From Acidobacteriota bacterium (GTDB taxonomy: Bacteria > Acidobacteriota > Terriglobia > Acidiferrales > UBA7541): a stretch of 64,000 bases of DNA. The notes under the pieces are model-generated. The model was not told the DNA's origin. It was given only the letters and a program-made list of their open reading frames with translations, and did no database searches. The translations under genes were made by a program, and so were the position numbers. Below, one piece after another: positions 17,996 to 27,391 of the stretch; within the stretch, counting starts at the first letter, position 1, and the number at the start of each line of letters is the position of its first letter. Where the stretch lies: the NCBI GenBank assembly GCA_013289665.1, contig JABCZN010000002.1, forward strand, positions 428,653-492,652, written 5' to 3'.

Positions 17996-19795
17996 CTAGG
18001 GTTGGGGCTTGCGCTTCTTGGCTGGTTGCCTGGCTGGTTGTTTGGTTTCGCCGCCTTTGGGGCTGATGAGGGCCAGGAAATCCTTGGCGTTGAACGGATA
18101 GCGGCGAACCGACTGTTGTCCGGTGGTGCTGAGGGTGACGTCCACGCGGCGGTTGTTGGCCAGGACGAGCACACGGAAGTTCTTCGTCATCAGTTGGCGC
18201 TCGTCGGCAGTCAGTTCCGTATTGTCGGCCATCTGTTGCTTGACCTCGTCGGGAGTGAGCTGCTCTCCTTCGCCAAAAGACTTGGTGTCAATGTGGTCTG
18301 CCGGGACGCCGTGTTCGACGAGGTAGCTCTTGGTGCGTCCGACGCGCCGGTCGGTGAGACCCTTGTTGTACTCAGCGCCGCCGCGAGGATCGGCATGGCC
18401 GCCGAGGATCAGGTGGGCGTCGGGAACGTATTTCAGATAGCTGAGGAAGTCCGCAGCCAGCGCTTCAAGAATTGCGGCCTGGCTGTCTACCAACCCGCGT
18501 TCGGGATGCTCGATGGTGGGGCGAGCGGTTGCAAAGTAAATGCTGTGCAGGGCCAGCCGGGCTTCCAGCCGCTTGATCTCCGGTGGCGGAGGGGGCGGCG
18601 GCGGAGCTTGCACGAGCACGGTGGTGGTGTTCGAGGAAGTGAGCGCGGGAACGCGGTCATCGGCGACGTTGCAGGTGACGGTGACGGTGCCGGGCTGCAC
18701 ACCGCGGGTGCTCAAGGTGGCGCTGCTGCCATTGCCGTTGACATCGCCGGCGTTTGCCGAGTAGCTGTAAATGAGCCTGCGGCCATCGGGGCTGCTGGCG
18801 TTCGAACTGATGGCGGAAGTGCCGCCGGGGAGGACGGTCGCGGGATCTGCGGAGCAGGAAATGACGGGCGGATGCGGCTGCTTCACAGTGAAGCTCGCGC
18901 TGCAGGATGCGACGCCGTGCTTGCTGCCGTCACTCATGTTGGAGGTGACAACGTAGGAGCCAGGCGCCAAGCCGGTGGTGTCGATCTGCGGGGAGGCGTC
19001 ACCGCTTGAAATTTTTACGCCCGTGGCGCTCCAGTTGTATGCGACGGTCCGCTTGGGATTGAAACCGGAGCCGCGGGAAGTGGCGGTCACGGTTTCGCCG
19101 GCGAAAACTTCCACCGGCTGCACGGAACAGGACGCGCCGGGCGGGAGTGGCGGCTCTCCACCACCCAGGTTGAGGACCAGGCCAGTTTCGAGGCGCACGC
19201 CACGGAGCTCTGTGCTGGTAATGGTGGTAGGACCAAAGCGATAGTTGGAAGCTACATAATCGGCCCTGAGGAGGCGCAGAGCAATGTGGCGCGATACGTT
19301 GACATCCAGACCGCCGCCAACCATAAGCCCGAGCTTGTCAATATCGTGGAAGGCATCGGGAGTAAGGCGATGGTCGCCAACGAGGACTTCAAAAAATGGC
19401 GTAAAGTGATTGGTGCGATAGGTAAATTTGGGGCCGAAGGAAATGTTGGCGAATGCGGCGTCGTCAATCCTTCTGGCTAAAGTCTTTTCACCGCTGCCCC
19501 AATCGGTGCTGGTATCGAGCGTCAACCCAAACCAACGATTGAAAATATATGTAGCGCTGGCGCCGGCCCCGCGGGGATTCGATTCCATGCGACTGCTTAA
19601 CGGCAATATGGCGCCGGGAAGCTGGCCGTGCACGTCCGCGCCGGGATTCCAGAAGGAGTAACCGCCATAAAGCTCCCATTTGGGGGTAGGCACGTCCTGA
19701 GCCGCGGCGAGGCTGGCAAACACGAGCAGAAACACGATCATTGCCGGCAGCAAGGTTAGGACCCGAACAGGATGGCTCTTTGCGTGAGATGACAT
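17996..19795 (-). CDS. OmpA-family outer-membrane protein with Ig-like domains
   Basis: A 599-residue envelope protein. The start at ATG 19795 follows GGAGGA and precedes a clear signal peptide (to about residue 33, SLAAAQ). Residues 35-235 look like an 8-strand OmpA-type barrel, followed by three Ig/PKD-like modules (about 240-420), a proline hinge (PPPPPPPP) and a C-terminal OmpA peptidoglycan-binding domain (LGGHADPRGGAEYNKGLTDRR...). It probably tethers the outer membrane to the wall while exposing Ig domains. A Lys/Pro-rich tail ends the protein. It follows the DUF3494 lipoprotein gene on the same strand (92-bp gap), so the two may be co-transcribed. Confidence 0.88.
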   Translation of the reverse strand: MSSHAKSHPVRVLTLLPAMIVFLLVFASLAAAQDVPTPKWELYGGYSFWNPGADVHGQLPGAILPLSSRMESNPRGAGASATYIFNRWFGLTLDTSTDWGSGEKTLARRIDDAAFANISFGPKFTYRTNHFTPFFEVLVGDHRLTPDAFHDIDKLGLMVGGGLDVNVSRHIALRLLRADYVASNYRFGPTTITSTELRGVRLETGLVLNLGGGEPPLPPGASCSVQPVEVFAGETVTATSRGSGFNPKRTVAYNWSATGVKISSGDASPQIDTTGLAPGSYVVTSNMSDGSKHGVASCSASFTVKQPHPPVISCSADPATVLPGGTSAISSNASSPDGRRLIYSYSANAGDVNGNGSSATLSTRGVQPGTVTVTCNVADDRVPALTSSNTTTVLVQAPPPPPPPPEIKRLEARLALHSIYFATARPTIEHPERGLVDSQAAILEALAADFLSYLKYVPDAHLILGGHADPRGGAEYNKGLTDRRVGRTKSYLVEHGVPADHIDTKSFGEGEQLTPDEVKQQMADNTELTADERQLMTKNFRVLVLANNRRVDVTLSTTGQQSVRRYPFNAKDFLALISPKGGETKQPARQPAKKRKPQP

Positions 19796-19887
19796 ACGAA
19801 TGTTCCTCCGAAATTTAGCGACGTGCAATGCTTTTCCAGTCAGACGCGCGGCGGGCCAACCGTGCGGCGAGCCCGCCGCGGAAGCCG

Positions 19888-20979
19888 TCATGGACATGCC
19901 GGGACCACAACCGTGTTGGTGTCCAAGGTGACTGCGCCGGTGCGGGCCAGAGCTCTGCCATCCAGCGTTGCGCCGGTGTTGAGGGTGATCGATGCCTGGG
20001 CCATGATGGTTCCAACGAATGTTGTGGTCTTTCCAAGGGTCGCGGAACTCCCCACCTGCCAGAAGACATTGTGAGAGCTGGCACCATTGATGAGGATGAT
20101 CTGGCTGTTGGTGCTTGCGGTCGTGACCGTGGACACGATCTGGAAGATCCAGACGGCGTTCGGATCGCCCAAACCATCGAGAGTGAGATTCCCGGTTATT
20201 CCCAACGAGGGGCTGGCGCTGGTGGTCTTATAGACGCCAGGGTGGAGGGTTTGCCCGCCGATATCGGGGGAGAGGATAGCCCCTCCGGCTGCTCCCGCGG
20301 CGTTGTTGTACGCGGTAGTCAAATCAATCTGCGCATTCTGGGCAGTGGTGTCGTTCATGTGGAAGGCGCCCGTGATGGATGCCGGCGTGCCAAATCCGGT
20401 GATGGCCGTTCCTGGCGACACACCCACATCCCCGCTAACGGTGGTGGCGGTGCCCGTTACATTGGTGACCGTGGAGCCGGCGAGGATTCCGAAACTACAG
20501 GCCGAGCCCAAGGCTAACCCGCCAGCGGGCGGCGGACAGTTGGCCGTGGAGTTGGTGGTGAACATCCAGGTGAGATTTGAGGCGAGTCCGTTGCCGAACT
20601 GGTCTTGAGCCGCTGTGGTAATCGTGGCGGTAAAAGAGGCACTGGGTGCAAGGCTGGCGGAGGGTGTAAAGGTGGCAACCATGGTGGCGGCGACGTAGCT
20701 AACCGTGCCGGAGACGTTCGCGCCGCCGGTAGTCAAGGTAAAAGAGTTGGTGAGAGTCGCAGGGTTCATCGGCTTGCTGAACGTTGCGGTAATGAGTGCG
20801 TTGTTGGGGCAAACGAGCAGAGTGCCGTTCGGTGGAGTGACTGCGGTCACCGTGGGTGGAGTCAGGGGATCACCGGGGTTTCCTGTGCCGGCGCGTTTGT
20901 CCGGGTCGCTGCACCCTGCCAGGACGAGGACGAATAGGAAGGCGGGGATCCAAATCTTAGAAACCTTCAATGTGCTCAT
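19888..20979 (-). CDS. DUF3494 ice-binding-type lipoprotein with Ig-like domain
   Basis: A 363-residue lipoprotein. The start at ATG 20979 has a GAGAGGAAAAG ribosome site. The signal peptide ends in the lipobox LAGC (residues 21-24). Residues 45-150 are a Big_5-type Ig domain (VTPPNGTLLVCPNNALITATFSKPM) and residues 160-363 are the DUF3494 right-handed beta-helix found in bacterial and algal ice-binding proteins, with Thr/Ala-rich coils such as GDVGVSPGTAITGFG. In characterised relatives the domain adsorbs to ice; many soil proteins with this fold are untested and could be general adhesins. It lies directly upstream of the OmpA-type gene. Confidence 0.9.
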   Translation of the reverse strand: MSTLKVSKIWIPAFLFVLVLAGCSDPDKRAGTGNPGDPLTPPTVTAVTPPNGTLLVCPNNALITATFSKPMNPATLTNSFTLTTGGANVSGTVSYVAATMVATFTPSASLAPSASFTATITTAAQDQFGNGLASNLTWMFTTNSTANCPPPAGGLALGSACSFGILAGSTVTNVTGTATTVSGDVGVSPGTAITGFGTPASITGAFHMNDTTAQNAQIDLTTAYNNAAGAAGGAILSPDIGGQTLHPGVYKTTSASPSLGITGNLTLDGLGDPNAVWIFQIVSTVTTASTNSQIILINGASSHNVFWQVGSSATLGKTTTFVGTIMAQASITLNTGATLDGRALARTGAVTLDTNTVVVPACP

Positions 20980-21303
20980 TAGCTTTTCCTCTCCATGCAT
21001 GTGGAAGGCGCACGATACTGCTGACGACTTGTACAGCGATCACTGGGGCTCTGGGATTGGCTGGCTGGGGCAAAGAACCCAACTCGCTGAAGTCGCAACA
21101 TGTATACCAACGGATACACTAAGAGTCTGTTCAGTATTGAACACGTCCCAAGAGGGTCGTTATGAGCCGAGAGAGATGAGCGGGGCGATTGGCCGTCAAG
21201 ATCGCGATGGGTGACGCTCGGCCTGCGTGCCGGTGGGGCAGACAGGATGAGAGCGAGGAAGCAGAGACGCCCGGAGGAGCCGGCGTGGTAGAGTCAGGTA
21301 GGG
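20980..21303. other. Divergent intergenic region
   Basis: 324 bp between the divergent ice-binding-type and DUF2127 genes. It must carry both promoters. I see no RNA gene or strong palindrome; the AT-rich stretch at 21105-21140 is the most promoter-like part. Confidence 0.4.
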
Positions 21304-21783
21304 ATGACGACGGAAAAAAGTGGACACAAGAAGAGCCGCGGGCTGATGGCCATCGCGGCGCTGAAGTTCGCGAACGGGTTTGGGCTTCTGGCGCTTGGGT
21401 TGGGCGCGCTGCATTTTCTGCACGGAGACCTGCCGAAAGAGTTTGCGCACTGGATGGAGTTGCTGCGGGCGGATCCGCATAATCGTTACCTGATCTGGGT
21501 GTTGCAGAAACTTTCCAATGTGGACGAGCACCGATTGCGGCAGTTGAGCGTGGGCACTTTTTTCTATTCGGCGTTGTTTTTGCTGGAGGGGACCGGCCTG
21601 GCGCTGGCAAAGCGCTGGGCGGAGTATCTGACGATTGTGACGACGGCGTCGCTGATGCCGATTGAGGTTTACGAAATCTACGTGCATCCGACGTGGCCGA
21701 GGGTTGTGGTGTTGCTGGTGAACATTCTGGTAGTGGCGTATCTGATTGTGGAGCTGCGGCGGACCAAGGGGCAGCCGCACTGA
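21304..21783 (+). CDS. DUF2127 membrane protein
   Basis: A 159-residue integral membrane protein with four hydrophobic segments. It matches the DUF2127 pattern: LMAIAALKFANGFGLLALGLGAL at the first helix, GTFFYSALFLLEGTGLAL and RWAEYLTIVTTASLMPIEVYE in the centre. The function of the family is unknown. The start follows an AGGTAGGG ribosome site. Monocistronic, ending at a strong bidirectional terminator. Confidence 0.82.
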   Translation: MTTEKSGHKKSRGLMAIAALKFANGFGLLALGLGALHFLHGDLPKEFAHWMELLRADPHNRYLIWVLQKLSNVDEHRLRQLSVGTFFYSALFLLEGTGLALAKRWAEYLTIVTTASLMPIEVYEIYVHPTWPRVVVLLVNILVVAYLIVELRRTKGQPH

Positions 21784-21827
21784 TCGGGATACGAGGTAGC
21801 GGCGAGCAGGAAGAGAAGCAACGAGGA

Positions 21828-21864
21828 ACAAAAGGGCCGGCGCTTGGTGCGCCGGCCCTTTTGT
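21828..21864. terminator. Bidirectional intrinsic terminator
   Basis: A perfect 16-bp stem (ACAAAAGGGCCGGCGC and its complement) around a TTGGT loop, with A-tract and T-tract built into the arms. It lies between the convergent DUF2127 and Ig-repeat genes and can stop transcription from both sides. Confidence 0.9.
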
Positions 21865-21915
21865 TGTGTTGGACTTTTTTCCCGGATTGGTTTGTGCCGG
21901 GCCGCGGTCTCCCTT

Positions 21916-24900
21916 TTACTGGTCCCCGACCTGCACCTTCGGGTTGGAGGAGCCGGTATCCATGATGACTGCCTTCGTCGGCGAAATGATGTAGAGGACA
22001 GTCTGGCACGTTGTAGATGTCGCGGAGATCGTGCAGCCCGACGGGATATGCACGAGGCCAGTCGAGTCAATGGAGTAGGTGAAGCTCTGTGTCTGATCCG
22101 TGCTTTGAGAGCCGCTGCCGTTGTTATCGTCCGTCACGCTGATGGTCGTGGTTGCGGGAGTGAACGTCGCCACACCCGAGTTGTCTCCAACATTTGCGTC
22201 TTGCGGATCGATCGTTCCGAAAGCGTAAGTTCCGCTGGCGGAAGAGTTCGTAAATGGGCCACCGGTCTGGGACTGGAAGAAGCCCGTGTCAACAACGCTG
22301 TTTCCGTTCACGAAAAATGCCTGACTCGCGCTCACAAGGTAGAAGATCGGCTGATTGGTGCCGCCGTTAACCGTCATTCGTCCGGACGAAGCGACCGAGT
22401 ATGTTATTCCAGTGATGTTCTTTGACTGGAAGCCGCCGCCGTCGTTCCTGAGTTGGTTCCCGCTGATGCCGGTGCCCGAGGCGTTCAGAACGAGAAAAGT
22501 AGTGCGACTTGTCCCCGCCGAGCTTCCAAGCGACGACTGATAGCCAACGTATGCGCCGGACAGGGGGTTTGCAGAGAAGGGCGTGCCGGACTGTTTCAAT
22601 AGCTCGCCCGCAAAGAGGCTGTTGTTGGTCTGGTTGTCACTGTCGAGGACGAGTAGTTCGGTTGAGGACACCACGTAAATCACGGTGGTTACAACCGTGC
22701 TGCCGGTGCCTGCGGGAGTAAAGTCAAGAGTGCCGCGGCCACTGGTGCTGGAGATGGTGTATGTGCCGCCGGCACTGATGGAGATGGGACTGGCTGGGAA
22801 GTTGGTCGCCGTAGTGCTGCCATCCAACTGACCGTTGTTGTTGAAGTCGACTTCGCCACTGGTGACGGAGCCAGCGGAGAGAGTGAAAACGCCGACCGCC
22901 CCGAAGTTGCCGCCGCAATTGGTGCCGTTGTTGCACGAGAGAACGTTCTGAGGAGAGGCGACGCCGAAGGCATAGTTGCCGCTGACTTGCGAGCTGCCGG
23001 TGCCAAACGCGCTGGTAGTCTGCTTGCGCAGAATGCCCGCCGTGAATGGACCCGCGGTGTCAAAGCCGATCACGTGCCCCGTGGAGGCGACGCCGCTGGT
23101 GATACTTGCAAGCGAGAAGCGGTAGTTCTGCGTTCCTGCGGAGGTGGTAATCGCCATGCACCCACGATGATCTCCGACATTTGAACCGACGCCGTAGGAA
23201 CCGGAGGTCACGGTACTCGTCGTGAAGCCTGAGTTTTGGTTGATGTCGATGGTGCCGGCCGTGATCGATCCACTGCCGTTGAAGGTGAGCACGCCGCCGA
23301 TGAGTACCGGCTGCGGACTGGTTTCCCCAGTTGCCGTTCCGGCGTCGAAGCCCTTGAGCACGAAAGCGTATTGACCGTTCAAGAGGGATTCGCTGCCCCC
23401 ACTGGTGCAAGCGGCCGCCGCGCTGACGGTCAGGGTAAAGCTTTGCACTGCAGGCGCGCCTATTCCATTCGTGGCCGTGAAGGTAATGGGGTAAGAGGCT
23501 GCAGTTCCCGTCGCCGGGGTTCCGCTGAGCGTCCCGGTTCCGTTGCCGTTGTCCGTGAAGGTCACGCCGCTTGGCAGAGCGCCGGTTTCAGCGAGGGATG
23601 ACGTCGGCGTGCCGGTGGTCATCACCGTGAATGACCCATTGCTGCCAATATTAAACGTGGCGCTGGTGGAGCTGGTGATGGCCGGGGCCTGATCCACCGT
23701 CAGCGTGAAGTTCTGGGTAGTGTTCCCTGAAGCGTTCGTCGCCTTAATGGTGATCGGGTAAGTTCCGCCCGCCGTTGGCGTCCCGCCCAGTGTCGCGGTT
23801 CCGTTTCCATTATCCGTGAAGGTCACGCCGCCCGGCAGTGCACCCGTTTCCGTCAAGGCCGCCGTGGGTGCGCCTGTCGTGGTCACCGTGAAGGTGCCAA
23901 GAGTGCCCACTGTAAATGTTGTGCTAGCGCCGCTGGTGATGACGGGGGCGGTGTTCACCGTCAGCGTGAAGCTTTGGGTGCCGTTGGGAGCGACGCCATT
24001 GTTGGCCGTAAATGTAATGGGATAGGTGGCGGCAGTCCCTGAAGCCGGGGTCCCGCTGAGCGTGCCGGTTCCGTTTCCGTTGTCGGTGAACGTCACGCCG
24101 GCTGGCAGAGCACCCGTCAGAGTCAAGGCTGGCGCTGGGAAGCCCGACGTCATTACCGTGAAGGAAGCAAAGGTTCCCACGGTAAACGTCGTGCTGTTGA
24201 GGCTGGTGACCGCGGGGGCCTGATCCACCGTGAGTGTGAAGGTTTGCGTCGCATTGGCGCCCACACCATTGCTGGCCGTGAAGGTGATGGGGTATGCCTT
24301 GCCGGTGCCTGCGGCCGGGGTCCCACTCAGAACGCCGGTCGTCGAGTTAAACGTCACCCCGGTCGGCAGCGTGCCCGTCTCAGTAAGGGATGGTGTCGGC
24401 GTACCCGTTGCCGTGACCGTGAACGTGCCTGCCGTCCCGACAGTGAACGTGGCGTGGTTGGCACTGGTAAATGCGGGAGCCGTGTTGACGGTCAATGTGA
24501 ACGCTTGGGTGGCGTTCGAGCCCACGCCATTGCTGGCCGTAATGGTGATGGCGAATGTCCCCTGGGCCGAAGCCGTGCCGCTAAGTGTGGCGGTGCCGTT
24601 GCCGTTGTCGAGGAAAGTGACGCCAGCCGGAAGTGCACCGGTCTCTGTGAGGGCCGGCTTCGGGAAGCCAGTCGAAGTTACCGTGAAGCTTCCGGCGGCG
24701 TTCGCAGAGAAGGTGGTGGCACTGGCGCTCGTGATCGCCGGGGCCTGGTCCACGGTCAGCGTGAACGTTTGCGTTGCGTCGCTGCCAAATCCGTTGTGCG
24801 CTTTGATGGTGATGGTATAAGTCCCGCCAGTAGTTGCGGCAGGAGTGCCGCTGAGTTTTGCGGTACCGTTGCCGTTGTCGACGAAACTGACGCCGCCCGG

Positions 24901-26715
24901 CAGAGCGCCGGTTTCCGTCAAGCTGGGAGCGGGAAAGCCGGTGGTCGCGACGGAGAAGCTTCCCGCCGCGCCTACTGTAAACGTAGCAGAAGCGCCGCTG
25001 CTGATCGCGGGGGCCTGGCCAACGGTGAGTGTGAAGTTTTGGGTGGCCGCGGTGCCCGTGCCGTTGTTTGCCGTGATCGTAAAGGGGAAAGAGCCTGAGG
25101 TCGTTGCGATGCCAGCGAGCGTGGCGGTGCCATTACCGTTGTCGACGAATGTAACGCCAGCCGGCAGTGCGCCCGTCTCTGTGAGGGCCGGCTTCGGGAA
25201 GCCAGTCGAAGTTACCGTGAAGGTTCCGGCGGCGTTCACAGAGAAGGTGGTGGCACTGGCGCTCGTGATCGCCGGGGCCTGGTCCACGGTCAGCGTGAAC
25301 GTTTGCGTTGCGTCGCTGCCAATTCCGTTGTGTGCTTTGACGGTGATGGTGTAAGTGCCGCCGGTGGCTGCGGCAGGAGTGCCGCTGAGTTTTGCGGTGC
25401 CGTTGCCGTTGTCGACGAAACTGACGCCGCCCGGCAGAGCGCCGGTTTCCGTCAGGCTGGGAGCGGGAAAGCCGGTGGTCGCCACGGAGAAGCTTCCCGC
25501 CGCGCCTACAGTAAACGTAGTCGAAGCGCCGCTGGTGATCGCGGGAGCCTGGCCAACGGTGAGCGTGAAGCTCTGCGTGGCCGCCGTGCCGATGCCGTTG
25601 TTAGCGGTGATTGTAATTGGGAAGGCCCCTGAGGTCGCGGAGGTGCCGCTCAGTGTGGCGGTGCCGTTGCCTTTATCAATGAAAGTGACGCCGGCTGGCA
25701 GCGCGCCGGTCTCCGTCAATGCTGCCGTGGGGAAGGCGGTGGAGGTGACGGTGAAACTCCCGGGCGTATTCACCGTAAAAGCGACGCTGTTGGCGCTGGT
25801 AATGCTCGGTTGCTGGTCGATGGTGATGGTGAAGCCCTTCGTGGCTGTGAGACCATCCGCATCTGTTACTTTGGCGGTGATAATCGAGGTGCCGGAGGCG
25901 GTGGGCGTTCCGGTGATCGCGCCCGTCGAGGCGTTCAGCAGCAGGCCGTTTGGAAGTGTGCCTGTGCTGATGCTCCAAGTTTCAGGAGTGACGCCGCCTG
26001 CGGCAGCGAGCGTGGCCGAATAAGCCGTGTTTACAATGCCAGCGTTGAGCGTGGCGGTGGAAACCGACGGAGGGGGCACAAGATTTATGGTGAGCGTGGA
26101 GGTTTTGGTGTTGTCGGAAATAGAAGTGGCTGTAAGGACGGGACTGGAGGCTGCGGTTACCGTGGCGGGAGCATTGTAAGTAACCGAGGTGGCAGTTGAA
26201 TTGGTGAGCGTCCCGGCGCCGGTGAGGCTCCACGTAACACCCTTGCTGGCAGGGTCGGCGGTGACGGTAGCGGTGACGCTAACCGTTTTGCTCTGATCGA
26301 GAGTCTGCGCCGCGCTTGGATTCAAGGTTACAGAAATCGGGGTAAGGTTAATCACCAGCTTGGCGGTTTCGGTGGGATCCGTGACTGAGGTGGCGGTGAT
26401 GGTAGCTGTGCCCGCCGCAGCGATGGTTGCCGGCGCGGTGTAAGTAACCGCGGTGGTGGTTTGCCCACTGAGGGCGCCTCCACCAGTGAGACTCCACGTG
26501 ACACCTGCGGCTTTCGTGTCGTGCGTCAGGGTGGCAGTGACGGGTATGACCTGGGCGCCAACGGCGTTTTGCGGAGAAGTCGGCGACAACGTAACGGAAA
26601 TTTTCGGGCTGCTGTTATTGCAACCAGCTGCCAGGATGGCCAGCGCGAGAGGAGCGATGGCGATAAACCGCTTGAAAAACGTGACGAGGGTACCCCGAGG
26701 GATCGACATGGGCAT
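21916..26715 (-). CDS. Giant Ig-repeat lipoprotein, putative adhesin
   Basis: A 1,599-residue surface lipoprotein. The start at ATG 26715 follows AAAGGA; the signal peptide ends at the lipobox LAAGC (residues 28-32). Residues 35-210 hold two bacterial Ig (Big_2-like) modules. Residues 215-1100 hold about ten putative-Ig modules of 86-90 residues, each with TFTVGxxGSFxVxTxGFPxPxLTETGALPxGV. The last 480 residues consist of several NGxYAF-type modules (LLNGQYAFVLKGFD, SGNYAFGVASP, SGTYAFGTIDP) seen in other acidobacterial lipoproteins. The layout suits a long fibrous adhesin. No calcium or protease site is evident. Internal DNA repeats make assembly and length variation worth checking. Confidence 0.9.
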   Translation of the reverse strand: MPMSIPRGTLVTFFKRFIAIAPLALAILAAGCNNSSPKISVTLSPTSPQNAVGAQVIPVTATLTHDTKAAGVTWSLTGGGALSGQTTTAVTYTAPATIAAAGTATITATSVTDPTETAKLVINLTPISVTLNPSAAQTLDQSKTVSVTATVTADPASKGVTWSLTGAGTLTNSTATSVTYNAPATVTAASSPVLTATSISDNTKTSTLTINLVPPPSVSTATLNAGIVNTAYSATLAAAGGVTPETWSISTGTLPNGLLLNASTGAITGTPTASGTSIITAKVTDADGLTATKGFTITIDQQPSITSANSVAFTVNTPGSFTVTSTAFPTAALTETGALPAGVTFIDKGNGTATLSGTSATSGAFPITITANNGIGTAATQSFTLTVGQAPAITSGASTTFTVGAAGSFSVATTGFPAPSLTETGALPGGVSFVDNGNGTAKLSGTPAAATGGTYTITVKAHNGIGSDATQTFTLTVDQAPAITSASATTFSVNAAGTFTVTSTGFPKPALTETGALPAGVTFVDNGNGTATLAGIATTSGSFPFTITANNGTGTAATQNFTLTVGQAPAISSGASATFTVGAAGSFSVATTGFPAPSLTETGALPGGVSFVDNGNGTAKLSGTPAATTGGTYTITIKAHNGFGSDATQTFTLTVDQAPAITSASATTFSANAAGSFTVTSTGFPKPALTETGALPAGVTFLDNGNGTATLSGTASAQGTFAITITASNGVGSNATQAFTLTVNTAPAFTSANHATFTVGTAGTFTVTATGTPTPSLTETGTLPTGVTFNSTTGVLSGTPAAGTGKAYPITFTASNGVGANATQTFTLTVDQAPAVTSLNSTTFTVGTFASFTVMTSGFPAPALTLTGALPAGVTFTDNGNGTGTLSGTPASGTAATYPITFTANNGVAPNGTQSFTLTVNTAPVITSGASTTFTVGTLGTFTVTTTGAPTAALTETGALPGGVTFTDNGNGTATLGGTPTAGGTYPITIKATNASGNTTQNFTLTVDQAPAITSSTSATFNIGSNGSFTVMTTGTPTSSLAETGALPSGVTFTDNGNGTGTLSGTPATGTAASYPITFTATNGIGAPAVQSFTLTVSAAAACTSGGSESLLNGQYAFVLKGFDAGTATGETSPQPVLIGGVLTFNGSGSITAGTIDINQNSGFTTSTVTSGSYGVGSNVGDHRGCMAITTSAGTQNYRFSLASITSGVASTGHVIGFDTAGPFTAGILRKQTTSAFGTGSSQVSGNYAFGVASPQNVLSCNNGTNCGGNFGAVGVFTLSAGSVTSGEVDFNNNGQLDGSTTATNFPASPISISAGGTYTISSTSGRGTLDFTPAGTGSTVVTTVIYVVSSTELLVLDSDNQTNNSLFAGELLKQSGTPFSANPLSGAYVGYQSSLGSSAGTSRTTFLVLNASGTGISGNQLRNDGGGFQSKNITGITYSVASSGRMTVNGGTNQPIFYLVSASQAFFVNGNSVVDTGFFQSQTGGPFTNSSASGTYAFGTIDPQDANVGDNSGVATFTPATTTISVTDDNNGSGSQSTDQTQSFTYSIDSTGLVHIPSGCTISATSTTCQTVLYIISPTKAVIMDTGSSNPKVQVGDQ
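24668..25583. repeat. Tandem duplication of a two-Ig-module unit
   Basis: Positions 24668-25050 and 25202-25583 are near-identical, offset by 534 bp, which equals two Ig modules (178 codons). Differences are scattered single bases. The unit lies inside the giant lipoprotein gene and keeps frame, so repeat number can change by whole modules. Confidence 0.85.
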
Positions 26716-26941
26716 GCGTCCTTTTCTATTTCCCAGTTTTTTAGGCGCTGAGCGATAGAAAGTACGCCAGGGCTGGGTCTTCAGGTGTTAAAAGCAGCGG
26801 ACCTGTACTGCCATCTTGAGACATGCAGGTTTTAGTACAAGTGGAAAGGAGAGACCGAATGCCCAAAAAAGAACGTATCGCTTTGTGCATGGAAAATGCG
26901 GGAGTTTGGTGGCGGGAAACAAGATAGCGGGAAATCGGAGA

Positions 26942-27238
26942 CTAGCCGCCGGCGATGGCGCCGATAATGAGGAATGGCTCAGCGCCCGCGGCCACTTCGG
27001 GCGGAAGCAGGGTGTCCGGAGGTTCGTGGGAGAGATCTTCCGCGCAGGCGAAGAACCGCAGGAAGGCGCGCCGCTCGAGCGTGTCGTGATCGCGGATCGT
27101 GCCGCGAAGCATGGGATAGCGGGCTTCGAGTTCATCGAGCACAGACCGCAGCGTTGGGGGAGCGGCGAGTTCGAGCGTGACCTCGCCGTCGACATGAGCC
27201 AGGGTGCGGAGATGCGCGGGGAGTACGACGCGAATCAT
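26942..27238 (-). CDS. MoaD/ThiS-family ubiquitin-like protein
   Basis: A 98-residue beta-grasp protein. The core [21 protein letters not shown] and the C-terminal IIGAIAGG end with the free GlyGly tail that such sulfur carriers use for adenylation and thiocarboxylation. No MoaE, ThiF or ThiG gene is nearby; it lies 153 bp downstream of a BNR-repeat gene on the same strand. A sulfur-carrier role in molybdopterin or another pathway is possible; the actual partner is unknown. Confidence 0.8.
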   Translation of the reverse strand: MIRVVLPAHLRTLAHVDGEVTLELAAPPTLRSVLDELEARYPMLRGTIRDHDTLERRAFLRFFACAEDLSHEPPDTLLPPEVAAGAEPFLIIGAIAGG

Positions 27239-27354
27239 GGCAGAGCCTGTAGCCCGGAAAAAAATATCGACAGTCTCATCTTATAAATTCCCTGGTTCGA
27301 TGGCTGGCAGCATCGGAGAAGATTTCTTCAGCCGCTGAAGCCTGTGCCACGTGG

Positions 27355-27374
27355 GGCCGATCTAAAGATCGGCC
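27355..27374. repeat. Intergenic palindrome, REP-like
   Basis: GGCCGATCT-AA-AGATCGGCC is a perfect 9-bp inverted repeat between the MoaD/ThiS and BNR genes. Related GC-rich palindromes occur in other gaps of the window (49310-49327, about 33311-33325, about 34932-34958, about 50890-50910). Confidence 0.6.
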
Positions 27375-27391
27375 ACTAGACGGTCGGTGGT

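Noticed and set aside
24668..25583. CRISPR-like repeats in the Ig-repeat region
   Set aside because: The repeats are long, contiguous, in frame and encode Ig modules; there are no short repeats with unique spacers, and I saw no cas gene in the window.
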